A stretch of 64,000 bases of DNA from Ferdinandcohnia sp036965045 (GTDB lineage: Bacteria > Bacillota > Bacilli > Bacillales > Bacillaceae_L): assembly GCF_036965045.1 (NCBI RefSeq), contig NZ_JBALOV010000004.1, forward strand, positions 113,211-177,210, given 5' to 3'. This document shows, in pieces, positions 26,634 to 35,747 of this stretch; position 1 is the stretch's first letter; every line of letters begins with the position of its first letter. The notes under the pieces are model-generated. The model worked only from the letters and a program-made list of their open reading frames with translations. It was not told the origin of the DNA and searched no databases. A program made the position numbers and the translations under genes.

Positions 26634-27095
26634 ATGAGCAAATACGCAATTTATCAGAATAAAATTTACCCAGTTAATCCTACGGGTCAAGTACTTCGTT
26701 TAAAAAGTACAAATCAAGATAATGGCTTCCATGTACTTACTGATTTAGCAGGAAACAAGCATGATGATATTTTTATTAAAGAGGTTTCCCGTGAAGATGT
26801 TGAACTAGTGTATGAGTTAAAGATTAACGCAATTTATAAAGGCAGGGAGTTCGAAACGTATGGGGTTGACTCCTCTACTTTAGAAAAGAATTACATTCTT
26901 TTATTTAGCATGGAATATGATGATGTAAATGACTATGGATTTACAAAACACGAGCAATTTGTAAATCAAAAAGAGGTTGCACTTGATGACATCGAAGCAT
27001 TAGTTGAAATTAAAAAGCCTATCTTAAAGTGGAAAGATCAGCCGGTATCAAGGAAAACCATTCCAACCAACAAGATTTTAGAATATTTAAGTTAA
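26634..27095 (+). CDS. Putative immunity protein 2 (paralogue)
   Basis: 153 aa paralogue of the preceding gene. The N-terminal third differs (SKYAIYQNKIYPVN...), while from NAIYKG onward the proteins are near identical, ending in the same NKILEYLS. Start ATG 26634 follows GAGGCGA. Orphan immunity genes with variant N-termini commonly accumulate behind polymorphic toxins and protect against related toxins from neighbours; that role is inferred here. No toxin domain gene remains between the two copies. Confidence 0.65.
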   Translation: MSKYAIYQNKIYPVNPTGQVLRLKSTNQDNGFHVLTDLAGNKHDDIFIKEVSREDVELVYELKINAIYKGREFETYGVDSSTLEKNYILLFSMEYDDVNDYGFTKHEQFVNQKEVALDDIEALVEIKKPILKWKDQPVSRKTIPTNKILEYLS

Positions 27096-27099
27096 CTAT
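26916..27099 (+). repeat. Direct repeat, copy 2 (3' part of immunity gene 2)
   Basis: Partner of the repeat at 26259-26442; two differences (one in the QFV.QKE codon region and one in the QP.SRK codon region). Confidence 0.9.
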
Positions 27100-27201
27100 C
27101 AGAAATTGCCTATTTAAAGACAGTATTTGCATTCTTTAGATATCTAGAATGAAATAACCTGTAAGTCACTAATAAGTTGATAGTCTAACAGATATAATGA
27201 A

Positions 27202-27244
27202 AAAGAAAGCCCCATAGAGTAATATTCTCCATAGAGCTTTCTTT
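27202..27244. terminator. Terminator between converging immunity and oxidoreductase genes
   Basis: AAAGAAAGC / GCTTTCTTT stem with inner GAG/CTC pairing, between converging transcription units. Confidence 0.65.
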
Positions 27245-27313
27245 AGCCTACATAAAACACCGTTACCCCAATGCCTCTGAACATATAAATATTAAAAAAC
27301 AGTATGGACTATT

Positions 27314-28561
27314 TTATGCAAATCGTTCTAATGAAAACGGTGTTATATCAATGTCTAGATCATCTTTTTCAACAATTTGTGATATTAGTTTTCCAGTGGA
27401 TAATCCCATCGATATTCCCATCATTGCATGACCTGCAGCAATATAAGCGTTTTTCACCTTAGGTATAGGTCCTAAGACAGGTAAACCATCTGTAGTCATA
27501 GGACGCATTCCTGCCCATTGTTTTTTAACTTTCTCATTATCTAGTTTAATTCTTAAATAATCTTCTGCTGATTTTTTAATTGTACTTAATCGCTCTTGAT
27601 TCAAGGATTTATCTATTCCAGTTAAATCCATTGCTCCCCCTACACGAAATTCATTATTAAATGGCGTTAGTCCTACTCGTGTATCTCCAAAATAAAGTGC
27701 ATGTTGGAAGGCATATTCTTCTGACTCTATTGTTATGGAGTAACCCTTTCCAGAAATCATCGGAATCTTTTTATTAAATCCTTCCTTTAATAGCCCTACA
27801 CTTTCAACACCAGCAGCCACTAGGCAAATATCAGTAGGTATTTGTTCATTTTTCAAATGTACCCTCTTTACTACACCATTATTAACATCAAATCCTAAAA
27901 CCCTTTCATTTTCTATAATCGTAACACCTTTATTTTTTAAAAATTTTTCTAATCCCTTGGTTAATGATTCGGGTCTAACATGTCGTTCACCAGGCATCAG
28001 TATTCCCGCCTTCACAGACTCATTTAAAAGCGGTTCTTCTTGAAGCAATTGCTCATGGTTTAAAAAAAGGGGCATTGGTTGACCAATATTTCTAGCCTTT
28101 TGCATTTTTTCATATTTTAGCTTAGCTTCCTTCTCGTCCTTAAAAACCATTAACAAACCTTTATGATGGTATTCAAAGCTTACGCCTTCTTCAAGTAGTT
28201 CCTCATATAATTCTATAGAATTTAATCCCAAATCAAGTGATGCATTTAAACCTTTAGTAAAATTGTTCACATTACAATTTTTTATGAAGCCGATAAGCCA
28301 TGGTGCAAGTTTAGGAATCAGTGTGGGTTTTAAATATAATGGACTCCCCTTCTTAAACATCCACTTTATCCCAGAACCAATAACTCCTGGACCAGGCACT
28401 GGGTCTGATAATGAAGGACAAATCCATCCCATATTTCCCTCAGAACATCCGCCACCAATAGTTCCTTTATCGATTATCGTAATGTCATGGTTATGCTTAC
28501 TTAGGTAGTACGCTGAGGACAGTCCAATAATACCGCCTCCTATTATGACAATCTTCGCCAA
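27314..28561 (-). CDS. FAD-dependent amino-acid oxidoreductase (DAO/DadA family)
   Basis: Flavoenzyme of the D-amino-acid oxidase/dehydrogenase superfamily (415 aa), oxidising an amine or amino acid to an imine. The N-terminal Rossmann motif GGGIIGLSSAYYLS binds FAD. The C-terminal WAGMRPMTTDGLPVLGP is the DadA-type signature, followed by AAGHAMMGISMG. The start is TTG 28561, behind AAGGCGGTG. Last gene of an operon with a sodium:solute symporter, a tiny membrane protein and RidA. RidA hydrolyses enamine/imine intermediates, which fits an oxidase or dehydrogenase of an imported amino or imino acid. Substrate (D-amino acid, hydroxyproline, glycine-type amine) not determinable. Confidence 0.85.
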   Translation of the reverse strand: MAKIVIIGGGIIGLSSAYYLSKHNHDITIIDKGTIGGGCSEGNMGWICPSLSDPVPGPGVIGSGIKWMFKKGSPLYLKPTLIPKLAPWLIGFIKNCNVNNFTKGLNASLDLGLNSIELYEELLEEGVSFEYHHKGLLMVFKDEKEAKLKYEKMQKARNIGQPMPLFLNHEQLLQEEPLLNESVKAGILMPGERHVRPESLTKGLEKFLKNKGVTIIENERVLGFDVNNGVVKRVHLKNEQIPTDICLVAAGVESVGLLKEGFNKKIPMISGKGYSITIESEEYAFQHALYFGDTRVGLTPFNNEFRVGGAMDLTGIDKSLNQERLSTIKKSAEDYLRIKLDNEKVKKQWAGMRPMTTDGLPVLGPIPKVKNAYIAAGHAMMGISMGLSTGKLISQIVEKDDLDIDITPFSLERFA

Positions 28562-28577
28562 TTCAACACCGCCTTAA

Positions 28578-28949
28578 TCATTTATGTATAATCGCTGTGA
28601 GGACTAATTCAATTGCGATTCCTTCAATAGCAAAATTGCTAACCTCAAAAGTTGCACGATTTGGAAAGTAATCCGGAAAATATTCATTCCAAATGTTATT
28701 CATCTTTTCTTTATCTTTAATATCTTTTAGATATACAACTACTTGCGCAATATCCGTTAATTCTCCACCAGCATTTTCTATAATGTGTTTCATATTTTCA
28801 AAAGTTAGTTTTGCTTGTTCATCAAATTCTCCTGTTTCTATTTGACCATTAAAATAGATTGGTATAATAGAACTTGATAACAAACCGTTTTTTAACGTAC
28901 CGTAGGAGATCCCCTTTAACTTTGGCAATTCACCATTAATTTGTCTCAT
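28578..28949 (-). CDS. ridA: RidA family enamine/imine deaminase
   Basis: Small trimeric RidA/YjgF/UK114-family protein (123 aa) that hydrolyses reactive enamines/imines to ketoacids. Features: Tyr in the GISYG region, the FEN(M)KHIIENAGG helix, VVVYLKDI, and the conserved ATFEVSNFAIEGIAIEL ending, in which the ligand-binding Arg (usually RATFEV) is present. Start ATG 28949, with AAGGAG eight bases upstream; the GTG six bases earlier is too close to that site. Sits between the symporter unit and the FAD oxidoreductase (17-base gap), pointing to detoxification of that enzyme's product. Confidence 0.9.
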   Translation of the reverse strand: MRQINGELPKLKGISYGTLKNGLLSSSIIPIYFNGQIETGEFDEQAKLTFENMKHIIENAGGELTDIAQVVVYLKDIKDKEKMNNIWNEYFPDYFPNRATFEVSNFAIEGIAIELVLTAIIHK

Positions 28950-28964
28950 ATACACTACTCCTTG

Positions 28965-29081
28965 TTATCGTTTTTCTCCATGTATTACTTCATCCACATA
29001 GTATTTAGCACATATGATTCCTGTTGCAACGGTAACAACAATCATTGCAATAGGTATTGCATATAAAAGGAAACCATACAT
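28965..29081 (-). CDS. 38-residue single-span membrane protein coupled to the SSS symporter
   Basis: A short frame not obvious at usual length cut-offs: ATG 29081 to TAA 28965, MYGFLLYAIPIAMIVVTVAT then a charged tail ending HGEKR. It begins two bases after the symporter stop codon (TAATAATG), so it is probably translationally coupled, and ends just before the RidA ribosome binding site. One membrane helix (residues 3-24) with a positively charged cytoplasmic end. Many sodium:solute symporters are encoded next to a small membrane subunit (for example MctS-type proteins); that role is inferred by position and topology. The sequence family itself was not recognised. Confidence 0.65.
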   Translation of the reverse strand: MYGFLLYAIPIAMIVVTVATGIICAKYYVDEVIHGEKR

Positions 29082-29083
29082 TA

Positions 29084-30499
29084 TTATTTCAACTCACTTT
29101 CAAAAGGTGGATTAATAATTCTCTTTGAATTTCTAGTAATTAAGTAAACTACTAAGAATACAATCATGTTTGCGATTAAACCCGGAACTACACCAGATAA
29201 ACCAAATGGATCCTTTAAAATAAAAGTCCATAAAACCGTGACAACAATACCGCCGATAATGCTACTAATGCCTGCATACACATTTGAAACTTTCCCCATA
29301 ATTGCTATTACTAGAGGAAAGACAATTGTTGGAGCCCAAAAATAATAGGAATACTCTAATGCCTTAATAATACTAGGGACGTTAACAGCAAAAATGACAG
29401 ACCCAACTCCAACAATTAGTGTAAATACCTTTTCAATCATTAAATATTCTTTATCCGTGTACTTTCTTTTTGCTAGAAAAGGAGAAAAAATATCTTGCAT
29501 AAATGATACCGTTGTTGAATTTAAAAATGAACTAGCTGTAGACATAATGACAGCCATTAAAGCAGCAATCGCTAATCCTGTAATACCTATCGGTAAGATA
29601 TTTTTAACAATGATAGGCATAGCTTGATCGGTTCGAATATCTGGATATAATACACGAGCAACCACCCCTATAGAAGCGCTTACAAAAAAGAAGCCAAATG
29701 AGAAAAGACCTGCAATAATATAACCTTTTCGTGAATCACTTGAATTCTTAGAAGAAAATGCTCTTTGTGTGTATGGTGGAATTAATGCCTCTCCTAATAA
29801 AAAAGTAATGAAAATTCCAATGAAGGTTACTAATTCCCAATTACCTAAAAATGAAAAATGTTGTGCTGGAACATTTTCTAGAATTACATCTACTCCACCA
29901 ATACGATGTATACTTATCATTAAAGCTAATGGTAGGATAATTCCTAATAGTACGAACTGCAATACGTCTGTTTGTATAACAGCCCAAATACCACCAAACG
30001 CTGTATAAATAATTACAAAACCCATTCCGATTACTATACCCCATATCATCGGAATATCTAATATAACATTCGTAATAATACCTAATGCTAAGGCTTGCCC
30101 GCCCAAAATCCCGGTACAAAGACATACCGATAATATACCAGTTAACAATTTAGCTAGCTTACCATAGTGCTTTTCCATAATATCTCCAACAGTTTGGGCA
30201 CCGACATAGTTTTTCAATTTAGGAGCTATAAAAATTCCAATCAGTACGCTTGCGAAACCATAGGCAAAAAAAGCGAACATAAACACATAGCCGTCTTTAA
30301 ATGTGTTTCCTGCCGTTCCTGTCGATGCACCTCCTCCCAATACCGCCGCCGCCAAACTTGCAAAAAGCACAGGCCATGTTACCTTTTCACTTGCCACATT
30401 GTAATCCTCAACACTTTTAACGTTTTTACTTGATTGATAGCCAATAATCCCGATTAGAATGAAGTAAGCAGCTATACAACCCCAATCAATCCAACTCAT
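29084..30499 (-). CDS. Sodium:solute symporter (SSS family)
   Basis: Na+-coupled uptake system of the SSS/SLC5 family, about 471 aa with 12-13 membrane helices. Family segments: SSKNVKSVEDYNVASEKV after helix one, GGGASTGTAGNTF (Na+-site region), and AFGGIWAVIQTDVLQF. Start ATG 30499 (MSWIDWG) is preferred because GGGGGTTTTAGTT lies in front; the upstream ATG 30535 has none. First gene of a symporter / mini-membrane-protein / RidA / FAD-oxidoreductase operon. The context suggests an amino or imino acid as solute, but the SSS subfamily cannot be resolved by eye. Confidence 0.88.
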   Translation of the reverse strand: MSWIDWGCIAAYFILIGIIGYQSSKNVKSVEDYNVASEKVTWPVLFASLAAAVLGGGASTGTAGNTFKDGYVFMFAFFAYGFASVLIGIFIAPKLKNYVGAQTVGDIMEKHYGKLAKLLTGILSVCLCTGILGGQALALGIITNVILDIPMIWGIVIGMGFVIIYTAFGGIWAVIQTDVLQFVLLGIILPLALMISIHRIGGVDVILENVPAQHFSFLGNWELVTFIGIFITFLLGEALIPPYTQRAFSSKNSSDSRKGYIIAGLFSFGFFFVSASIGVVARVLYPDIRTDQAMPIIVKNILPIGITGLAIAALMAVIMSTASSFLNSTTVSFMQDIFSPFLAKRKYTDKEYLMIEKVFTLIVGVGSVIFAVNVPSIIKALEYSYYFWAPTIVFPLVIAIMGKVSNVYAGISSIIGGIVVTVLWTFILKDPFGLSGVVPGLIANMIVFLVVYLITRNSKRIINPPFESELK

Positions 30500-30615
30500 A
30501 ACTAAAACCCCCTTTGTATGTTTCTGAATATTCATTTTATTATAGCTTTAAGGTTTTTTCATTGTGATATTCATACAAAATTTATGCTAATTAATAGTAA
30601 ATTTTTATTCGTTTA

Positions 30616-31767
30616 TCACATAGAAGTATTTTCTATCTCATTCATTTTTAAGGCTAAATAAACATTAATAATCTCCTTAAAATTTCTAGGATTGATTGAA
30701 TATAACTCTTCTAATCGATTTAGACGATATAACAAGGTATTTTTATGGATATTTAAATTCTCTGAGGCCTTGCTAACATTAAATCCACTTTCACACCAAA
30801 CACAAATAGTACGGAACCATTCTGTCATATCTGTTTTTTGGTTAATTATTGATGAATAATGTTTTTTATATTTTGTTTGTATTCCTATTGGAATAGAACT
30901 AATTAAATCTTCTAAACGTAGTTCATCTATAAAATAGATATGTTTTAAATTATCCACTTTTCTACCTAATTCAATAGCCTTCCAAGCATTATTAATCGAG
31001 TTCTTTAGCTCCATAATATTTTGAGCTTCTGAGCCAATTCCAATTTTAAAATTGATTTGTTGTTTTACTAATAACTTTGATAACTGTTCACAATAATATT
31101 TTATTGGTTTTTCGTTTACCTTATATAACACGGTATATTTATTTGCAGTCGTACTTGTAATAAAAACCCTTGGTTCCGAAAAAAAATTGTTTAATAGTTC
31201 TGTTATTCTGTCATTTATTAATAGATATTCACTAGTTTCCACTGAGTGACTTTCTTGACTAATATCAATTGCAATTATCTGGTTCTTCATCCTCAAGTTA
31301 ATTCCCAATTCATATGCGTTTATATACAATTCTTTTTCATTAGTTATCGCTGGATTGAATACAGATATTTCGTGTAACAAACTCTCTATTGCATAACGTT
31401 TTCTCATATTCATCTCATTAATTGTTTCTTCCCTTAAAATTATTTCTGCATATTTTTTAGCCAACATCGCATATTTAAGTACTTCCTCAGGATTACCAGT
31501 AATACCAATTGTGCCTATAATCTCACCATCTAATTCAATAGGGATGGTAATACCTGGTTTTACCCCTATCATATTTTTGGTTAGATTATCTGTGTGAGCA
31601 GTAATATTTTTTGAGAACATAACATTAAGAGATGCTTGATGAAGAGTACCGATTCTAGTTAAATCGCTACAGCCTATAACCATTCCATTATTGTCTGTTA
31701 TTAATACATCAAATTCAATAATTTCACTAGTTAAATCAACTATTTCTTGTGCAATTTTCTCTAACAT
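30616..31767 (-). CDS. CdaR-family (sugar diacid/PucR-type) transcriptional regulator
   Basis: 383 aa regulator. Residues 1-135 correspond to the putative sugar-diacid recognition domain (DVLITDNNGMVIGCSDLTRIGTLH, GVKPGITIPIELDGEIIGTIGITG). Residues of about 150-290 form a GGDEF-like linker domain, and about 320-378 carry the C-terminal helix-turn-helix (ASENLNIHKNTLLYRLNRLEEL). Start ATG 31767 follows GGAGGG. Located 117 bases upstream of, and in the same orientation as, the symporter operon, so it is the likely regulator. CdaR-type proteins respond to small carboxylates; the ligand here is unknown. Confidence 0.88.
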   Translation of the reverse strand: MLEKIAQEIVDLTSEIIEFDVLITDNNGMVIGCSDLTRIGTLHQASLNVMFSKNITAHTDNLTKNMIGVKPGITIPIELDGEIIGTIGITGNPEEVLKYAMLAKKYAEIILREETINEMNMRKRYAIESLLHEISVFNPAITNEKELYINAYELGINLRMKNQIIAIDISQESHSVETSEYLLINDRITELLNNFFSEPRVFITSTTANKYTVLYKVNEKPIKYYCEQLSKLLVKQQINFKIGIGSEAQNIMELKNSINNAWKAIELGRKVDNLKHIYFIDELRLEDLISSIPIGIQTKYKKHYSSIINQKTDMTEWFRTICVWCESGFNVSKASENLNIHKNTLLYRLNRLEELYSINPRNFKEIINVYLALKMNEIENTSM

Positions 31768-32317
31768 ATTTCCCTCCGAAACTATTATTAATATTTTATT
31801 TACTCAAGATAGATGGGCACTAATCTTTTAGACTCCATCAATCCCTAAAAATTGGTGTTAGTCCTTTTTCAACCACTAGTTCAACAATAAGATTGTGAGA
31901 ATATATTAAATGCTACCTTAAAATATATTTAATAAATAGCATTAATTTCTTCATATAGCTATACTTTTCTATTAGTTAGATATCTTATAAAGCAGTACCA
32001 TTAATAACAAACTTAGAAAATTTATGGTGTACTTCTGTTTTACACCTTTAGCTGTACTTTTATATCATGGAAATACCCTTAATAAGGCATAAAAAAGACA
32101 ACCATAGCCCTTACCTAGATACCAGGGGCTTGAGTTGTCTTTTTAATCTGTTTTAGTTTCACCTTTTTGAATAGATTTCTATTAAAATCCCGATTTATTT
32201 GGTCCTTCATCCCGCTGATGAAGAACATTCCAACTTCGATTTCAATCCGCTCAGTCCTTCATCAACCGTAAACTCCAGTTACCGGAACATACTGCGACCC
32301 CATAACAGCACCTACCC
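31768..32317. other. AT-rich intergenic region
   Basis: 550 bases between the CdaR-type gene and the end of the mrp operon. Apart from the terminator hairpin at 32092-32144 no gene, RNA or repeat could be supported. The stretch next to mrpG (32199-32317) is less AT-rich and may be former coding sequence, since GATGAAGGAC recurs twice on the minus strand. Confidence 0.5.
32092..32144. terminator. Terminator downstream of the mrp operon
   Basis: AAAAAGACAAC / GTTGTCTTTTT stem with an inner AGCCC/GGGCT helix; A- and T-runs on both sides, so usable in both directions. It is about 175 bases beyond mrpG. Confidence 0.8.
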
Positions 32318-32698
32318 CTACTGCTGCTCCTTCTCCCCCTCCACTTCAATAATTCCTTTCAAGTCGTCCTGCACGCTTTGTGGTGCGAGAGGAACTCCGG
32401 AGCGATAGGCAGAACGCATGATGACGTGTGCTGAGACTGGGGCAGTCAAAAACACAAAGAAGATTCCTAGAAATAGGCGAATGCTGAATGTGCCTTCTAA
32501 GATAAAAAACAAAAATGTTCCTACTAAAATAAATAGCACTCCCATTGTTGAGGCCTTTGAAGCTGCATGGGCACGTGAATATACGTCAGGTAACCGAATC
32601 AATCCCACCGCACTTAAAAAACTAAAGATGGTTCCTATTAAAATGGATAATACGGCTATGACCTCGATTACCTCAATCGGATTGTTTATGTCGCTCAA
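32318..32698 (-). CDS. mrpG: Na+/H+ antiporter subunit MrpG
   Basis: Small subunit of the multi-component Mrp Na+/H+ antiporter. Three hydrophobic segments with the conserved GLIRLPDVYSRAHAASKASTMG motif and FLTAPVSAHVIMRSAY. The start is uncertain: TTG 32698 is chosen because AAAGAGGTG stands just upstream and the product (126 aa) then has normal MrpG length. This start lies inside the 3' end of mrpF (26-base overlap). The frame is open further to an ATG at 32734. The C-terminus is a soluble acidic tail. Last gene of mrpABCDEFG. Confidence 0.87.
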   Translation of the reverse strand: MSDINNPIEVIEVIAVLSILIGTIFSFLSAVGLIRLPDVYSRAHAASKASTMGVLFILVGTFLFFILEGTFSIRLFLGIFFVFLTAPVSAHVIMRSAYRSGVPLAPQSVQDDLKGIIEVEGEKEQQ

Positions 32699-32960
32699 TG
32701 ACAACACCTCTTTCAATAAATCTCGCAAAGGCAATAGTTCCGATGAAGGAAAGAATTCCTATTAATAAAATCACTTCAAAAAAGCCGGTATTTCTTAAAA
32801 ACACCGAAAATATGGCAACTCCCGAAATGATATTTATCCCTAATACATCAAGAGCTTGAATTCGGTCGGAGGCTGACGGTCCCTTCACTAACCGATAAAT
32901 TGTCGCGAAAATAGCAAATGTAAGAAAAATCATTGAAAGGATTAAAATTGTTTTGATCAT
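32673..32960 (-). CDS. mrpF: Na+/H+ antiporter subunit MrpF
   Basis: 95 aa membrane subunit of the Mrp antiporter with three helices. It shows the family motif RLVKGPSASDRIQALDVLGIN after helix one and IGTIAFARFIERG near the end. The ATG overlaps the mrpE stop (TAATG), indicating translational coupling. MrpF and MrpG form part of the small-subunit interface of the complex. Confidence 0.93.
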   Translation of the reverse strand: MIKTILILSMIFLTFAIFATIYRLVKGPSASDRIQALDVLGINIISGVAIFSVFLRNTGFFEVILLIGILSFIGTIAFARFIERGVVIERHKQSD

Positions 32961-33436
32961 TAGCGCGTCACCCTCTTTATTGCCTTTTCGAATTTTGCTG
33001 TTGAACGTATTACAGCATCACTTGATTCCGGGATGTCCATGGCATGAATATAAAACTTTTTTTCATCATGTGACACTTCAACCACAACCGAACCAGGTGT
33101 TAAGGTTAACAGCATCGCTAGTAAGGTTATTTCCAAGTCCCCTTCCAATTCTGTTTCTAGGGTAAAAATGCCCGGAGTTATATTAATTCTCGGTCGCATA
33201 ACCTGCTTTATCACTAAAACACTCGAAGTAAATAACTCATGTATAAAGACAAGAAATAACTTTATGATTGCTAGCAAAGTGACCACATAAAATTGATGTG
33301 GAAAATACCTTCGCAGAATAAATAGCACGATTAAACCAAACAAATAACCACTAAAAAAGGTGAGAACGGTCCAACTATCCTGGAGAAACATCCAAATAGT
33401 ACCGATTAGCAAATTGATAAGCACTTGCATGGGCAT
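32960..33436 (-). CDS. mrpE: Na+/H+ antiporter subunit MrpE
   Basis: 158 aa subunit with two or three N-terminal membrane segments and a cytoplasmic domain. Family signature: ITPGIFTLETELEGDLEITLLAMLLTLTPGSVVVEVS, then HAMDIPE. Start ATG 33436 (MPMQV) behind GGGGTGG is chosen over an ATG nine bases upstream. The gap of about 65 bases to mrpD is the largest within the operon. Confidence 0.92.
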   Translation of the reverse strand: MPMQVLINLLIGTIWMFLQDSWTVLTFFSGYLFGLIVLFILRRYFPHQFYVVTLLAIIKLFLVFIHELFTSSVLVIKQVMRPRINITPGIFTLETELEGDLEITLLAMLLTLTPGSVVVEVSHDEKKFYIHAMDIPESSDAVIRSTAKFEKAIKRVTR

Positions 33437-33500
33437 TGATACCACCCCTTTCCTTTATAGAATGCCAGCGTGTAATAAACCCTCTAGCTGCTTCCAGACT

Positions 33501-34991
33501 CTACTCCATAACCGTACGACCTAAAACTGCATCAATATAAATACTTGGGTTCATTATGACTTCAACAGCAAGATCAACATACACGCTGATCCCTTGTGCC
33601 CCTAGGCCAAGCGCAATCGTCAAAGCCGTAAGGATACCCATAGGAAATAACATACCTGATAATGATTTGGTTTCACTTTCCTCAGGCACGTCTGTGTGTC
33701 CCCAAAATCCGACCATAAAGATTTTCATAATCGAGTAGAGAACCATTAAACTTGTCAACAAACCAATTCCACCGAGCCAGAAATAACCGGAAGCAAATGT
33801 GCCCTCTGTAATAAATATTTTCCCTAAGAACCCACTTAAAGGGGGTATCCCTGAGAGCGACAACGCAGCAATGAAAAACATCCAGCCGAATTTTGGCTGT
33901 AGCCGCATGACTCCACTGAACTCTTTTAAGTTACTAGTTCCGGTAAAATAAATAAGTGTTCCGCCCAATAAAAAGATTAGGGCCTTCACAATCATATCGT
34001 GGATTAAATAGTAGATAGAACCAGTAATCCCTTCCGCCGTATGCGAAGCAACCCCAGCTAAAATGAAGCCAACGCCGACGACGACATTATAGGTAATGAT
34101 TTTTTTAATATCCCAATAAGCAACAGCACCGAAAGCTCCAAGCAGCATCGTAGCGGCCGCCATAATTCCAATTAATAGATGGGTCACCTTTGGCTCATGA
34201 TAAAACACAAGCGTGAACAGTCTCATGATCGAATAAATGCCTACTTTTGTTAAAAGCGCTGCAAAAATAGCTGCAATCGCTGTTGGCGGAGCACTGTATG
34301 AGCCCGGTAGCCAAAAGAATAGAAACAAACCCGCTTTCAAGCTAAAAACAATTAAAAATAAAATCGCAACAGTTGTCATGACACCGTCTTGGCCAACATC
34401 GGCAATACGAACAGATAGATGAGCCATATTCAATGTCCCTGTCATCGCATATAAATAGGCAACTGCCACTAAGAATAGAAAAGATGAAATTAAGTTCACC
34501 AAAATGTATTTAATGGATTCGCGAAGTTGGATTTTCGTGCCACCTAACGAAATCAAAACATAGGAAGAAACAAGCATGACTTCAAAACAAACAAACAAGT
34601 TAAAGATATCACCTGTCAGGAAGGAACCATTCACACCTGTAATTAAAAATAAAAAGAGCGGATAAAAATAAAATAACTCTCTTTTCTCTCCGATTGTTTT
34701 AAACGCATAGAGTAGACAGCAGAAAGCCACAACACTTGTAACCATTACTAAGATTACAGCTAACAAATCGGCAACCATGCTGACCCCAAACGGAGCTTCC
34801 CATCCACCCAATTGGAGAACTTGTATACCATCTATTTTAATTTGATGCATGAGCACCAAAGAAATAACGAATATACTAAATACCGCAACAAGACTTAGCG
34901 CTCGATGCAGTCTTATATTTTTTCGAAATATAACCAAGACCATTCCAATAATAATTGGAATGATGATTGGCAGAATGACTAAATTACCCAT
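33501..34991 (-). CDS. mrpD: Na+/H+ antiporter subunit MrpD
   Basis: 496 aa proton-translocating subunit homologous to NuoM/NuoN of complex I. About 14 membrane helices, with the helix-5 Glu region (NLFVCFEVMLVSSYVLISLGG) and Lys/His residues in the central helices (FFWLPGSYSAPPTAIAAIFAALLTKVGIYS). Overlaps mrpC by 8 bases and has GAGGTAAAAGCG before its ATG. Required with MrpA for Na+/H+ antiport in Bacillus. Confidence 0.93.
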   Translation of the reverse strand: MGNLVILPIIIPIIIGMVLVIFRKNIRLHRALSLVAVFSIFVISLVLMHQIKIDGIQVLQLGGWEAPFGVSMVADLLAVILVMVTSVVAFCCLLYAFKTIGEKRELFYFYPLFLFLITGVNGSFLTGDIFNLFVCFEVMLVSSYVLISLGGTKIQLRESIKYILVNLISSFLFLVAVAYLYAMTGTLNMAHLSVRIADVGQDGVMTTVAILFLIVFSLKAGLFLFFWLPGSYSAPPTAIAAIFAALLTKVGIYSIMRLFTLVFYHEPKVTHLLIGIMAAATMLLGAFGAVAYWDIKKIITYNVVVGVGFILAGVASHTAEGITGSIYYLIHDMIVKALIFLLGGTLIYFTGTSNLKEFSGVMRLQPKFGWMFFIAALSLSGIPPLSGFLGKIFITEGTFASGYFWLGGIGLLTSLMVLYSIMKIFMVGFWGHTDVPEESETKSLSGMLFPMGILTALTIALGLGAQGISVYVDLAVEVIMNPSIYIDAVLGRTVME

Positions 34992-35322
34992 CGCTTTTAC
35001 CTCTCAATGCTTGCGTATCGTCCGTGCCTAATTCCTTATATGCACGGTAACTTAGCACTAAAAATAATGCTGTTGTTGCAAAATTTATAACAATTGCCGT
35101 TAAAAGAAGTGCCTGCGGCAATGAATCAACATAGGATAATCCCTTTATTCCCAATAACGGGGGTCCCCCTTTTTCAAGACCACCCATCGTAATAATGAGC
35201 AGGTTCACACTATGACCGAGTATAGAGGTTCCTAAGATGATTCGTAATAGAGTTTTCGTTAAGATTAGATAAATTCCAATTGCAAATAAGATTCCTACTA
35301 GAATTGACATTAAAGTTTCCAT
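34984..35322 (-). CDS. mrpC: Na+/H+ antiporter subunit MrpC
   Basis: 112 aa, three membrane helices, homologous to NuoK. Contains GTSILGHSVNLLIITMGG with the conserved polar helix residues and DSLPQALLLTAIVINFATTALFLVL. ATG overlaps the mrpB stop codon (TAATG). Part of the contiguous mrp operon. Confidence 0.93.
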   Translation of the reverse strand: METLMSILVGILFAIGIYLILTKTLLRIILGTSILGHSVNLLIITMGGLEKGGPPLLGIKGLSYVDSLPQALLLTAIVINFATTALFLVLSYRAYKELGTDDTQALRGKSDG

Positions 35323-35747
35323 TACCTGTCATCACCTATACTCATAATAATTGTGAGGGATGTTCCAATGACTGCCAAGGCGACGCCTACATCAAATAAA
35401 ACAGCTGAAGCAAGCTCTGTTTCTCCAAAAACAGGTAGCTCAATATATCCAAAGGTCTGTGTTAAGAACGGTGCACCAAAAAGCGTGCTACCAATCCCAG
35501 TGCCAACCGCGATTAACACCCCAATCGCTGCAACCACTTTAAAATCGAGAGGTAGATTTTGACGGACTGTTTCAATATCATAGGTCAAGAACAGAAGAAC
35601 CAGTCCCGCCGAAAATGTTAAACCGCCTATGAAACCACCACCCGGATGGTGGTGACCCGAAATAAACAAGTTGATGGCGAAGGTAAAAATAATAATCACA
35701 GCAACCTTCGTTATACTACGTATGATGACATCATTCGGCTCCTTCAT
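35322..35747 (-). CDS. mrpB: Na+/H+ antiporter subunit MrpB
   Basis: 141 aa membrane subunit with four helices. Signature region FISGHHHPGGGFIGGLTFSAGLVL is intact. The later VFGETELASAVLFDVGVALAVIG matches the MnhB/MrpB C-terminus. Start ATG 35747 follows GGAGGG and lies within the 3' end of mrpA (17-base overlap). Confidence 0.93.
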   Translation of the reverse strand: MKEPNDVIIRSITKVAVIIIFTFAINLFISGHHHPGGGFIGGLTFSAGLVLLFLTYDIETVRQNLPLDFKVVAAIGVLIAVGTGIGSTLFGAPFLTQTFGYIELPVFGETELASAVLFDVGVALAVIGTSLTIIMSIGDDR

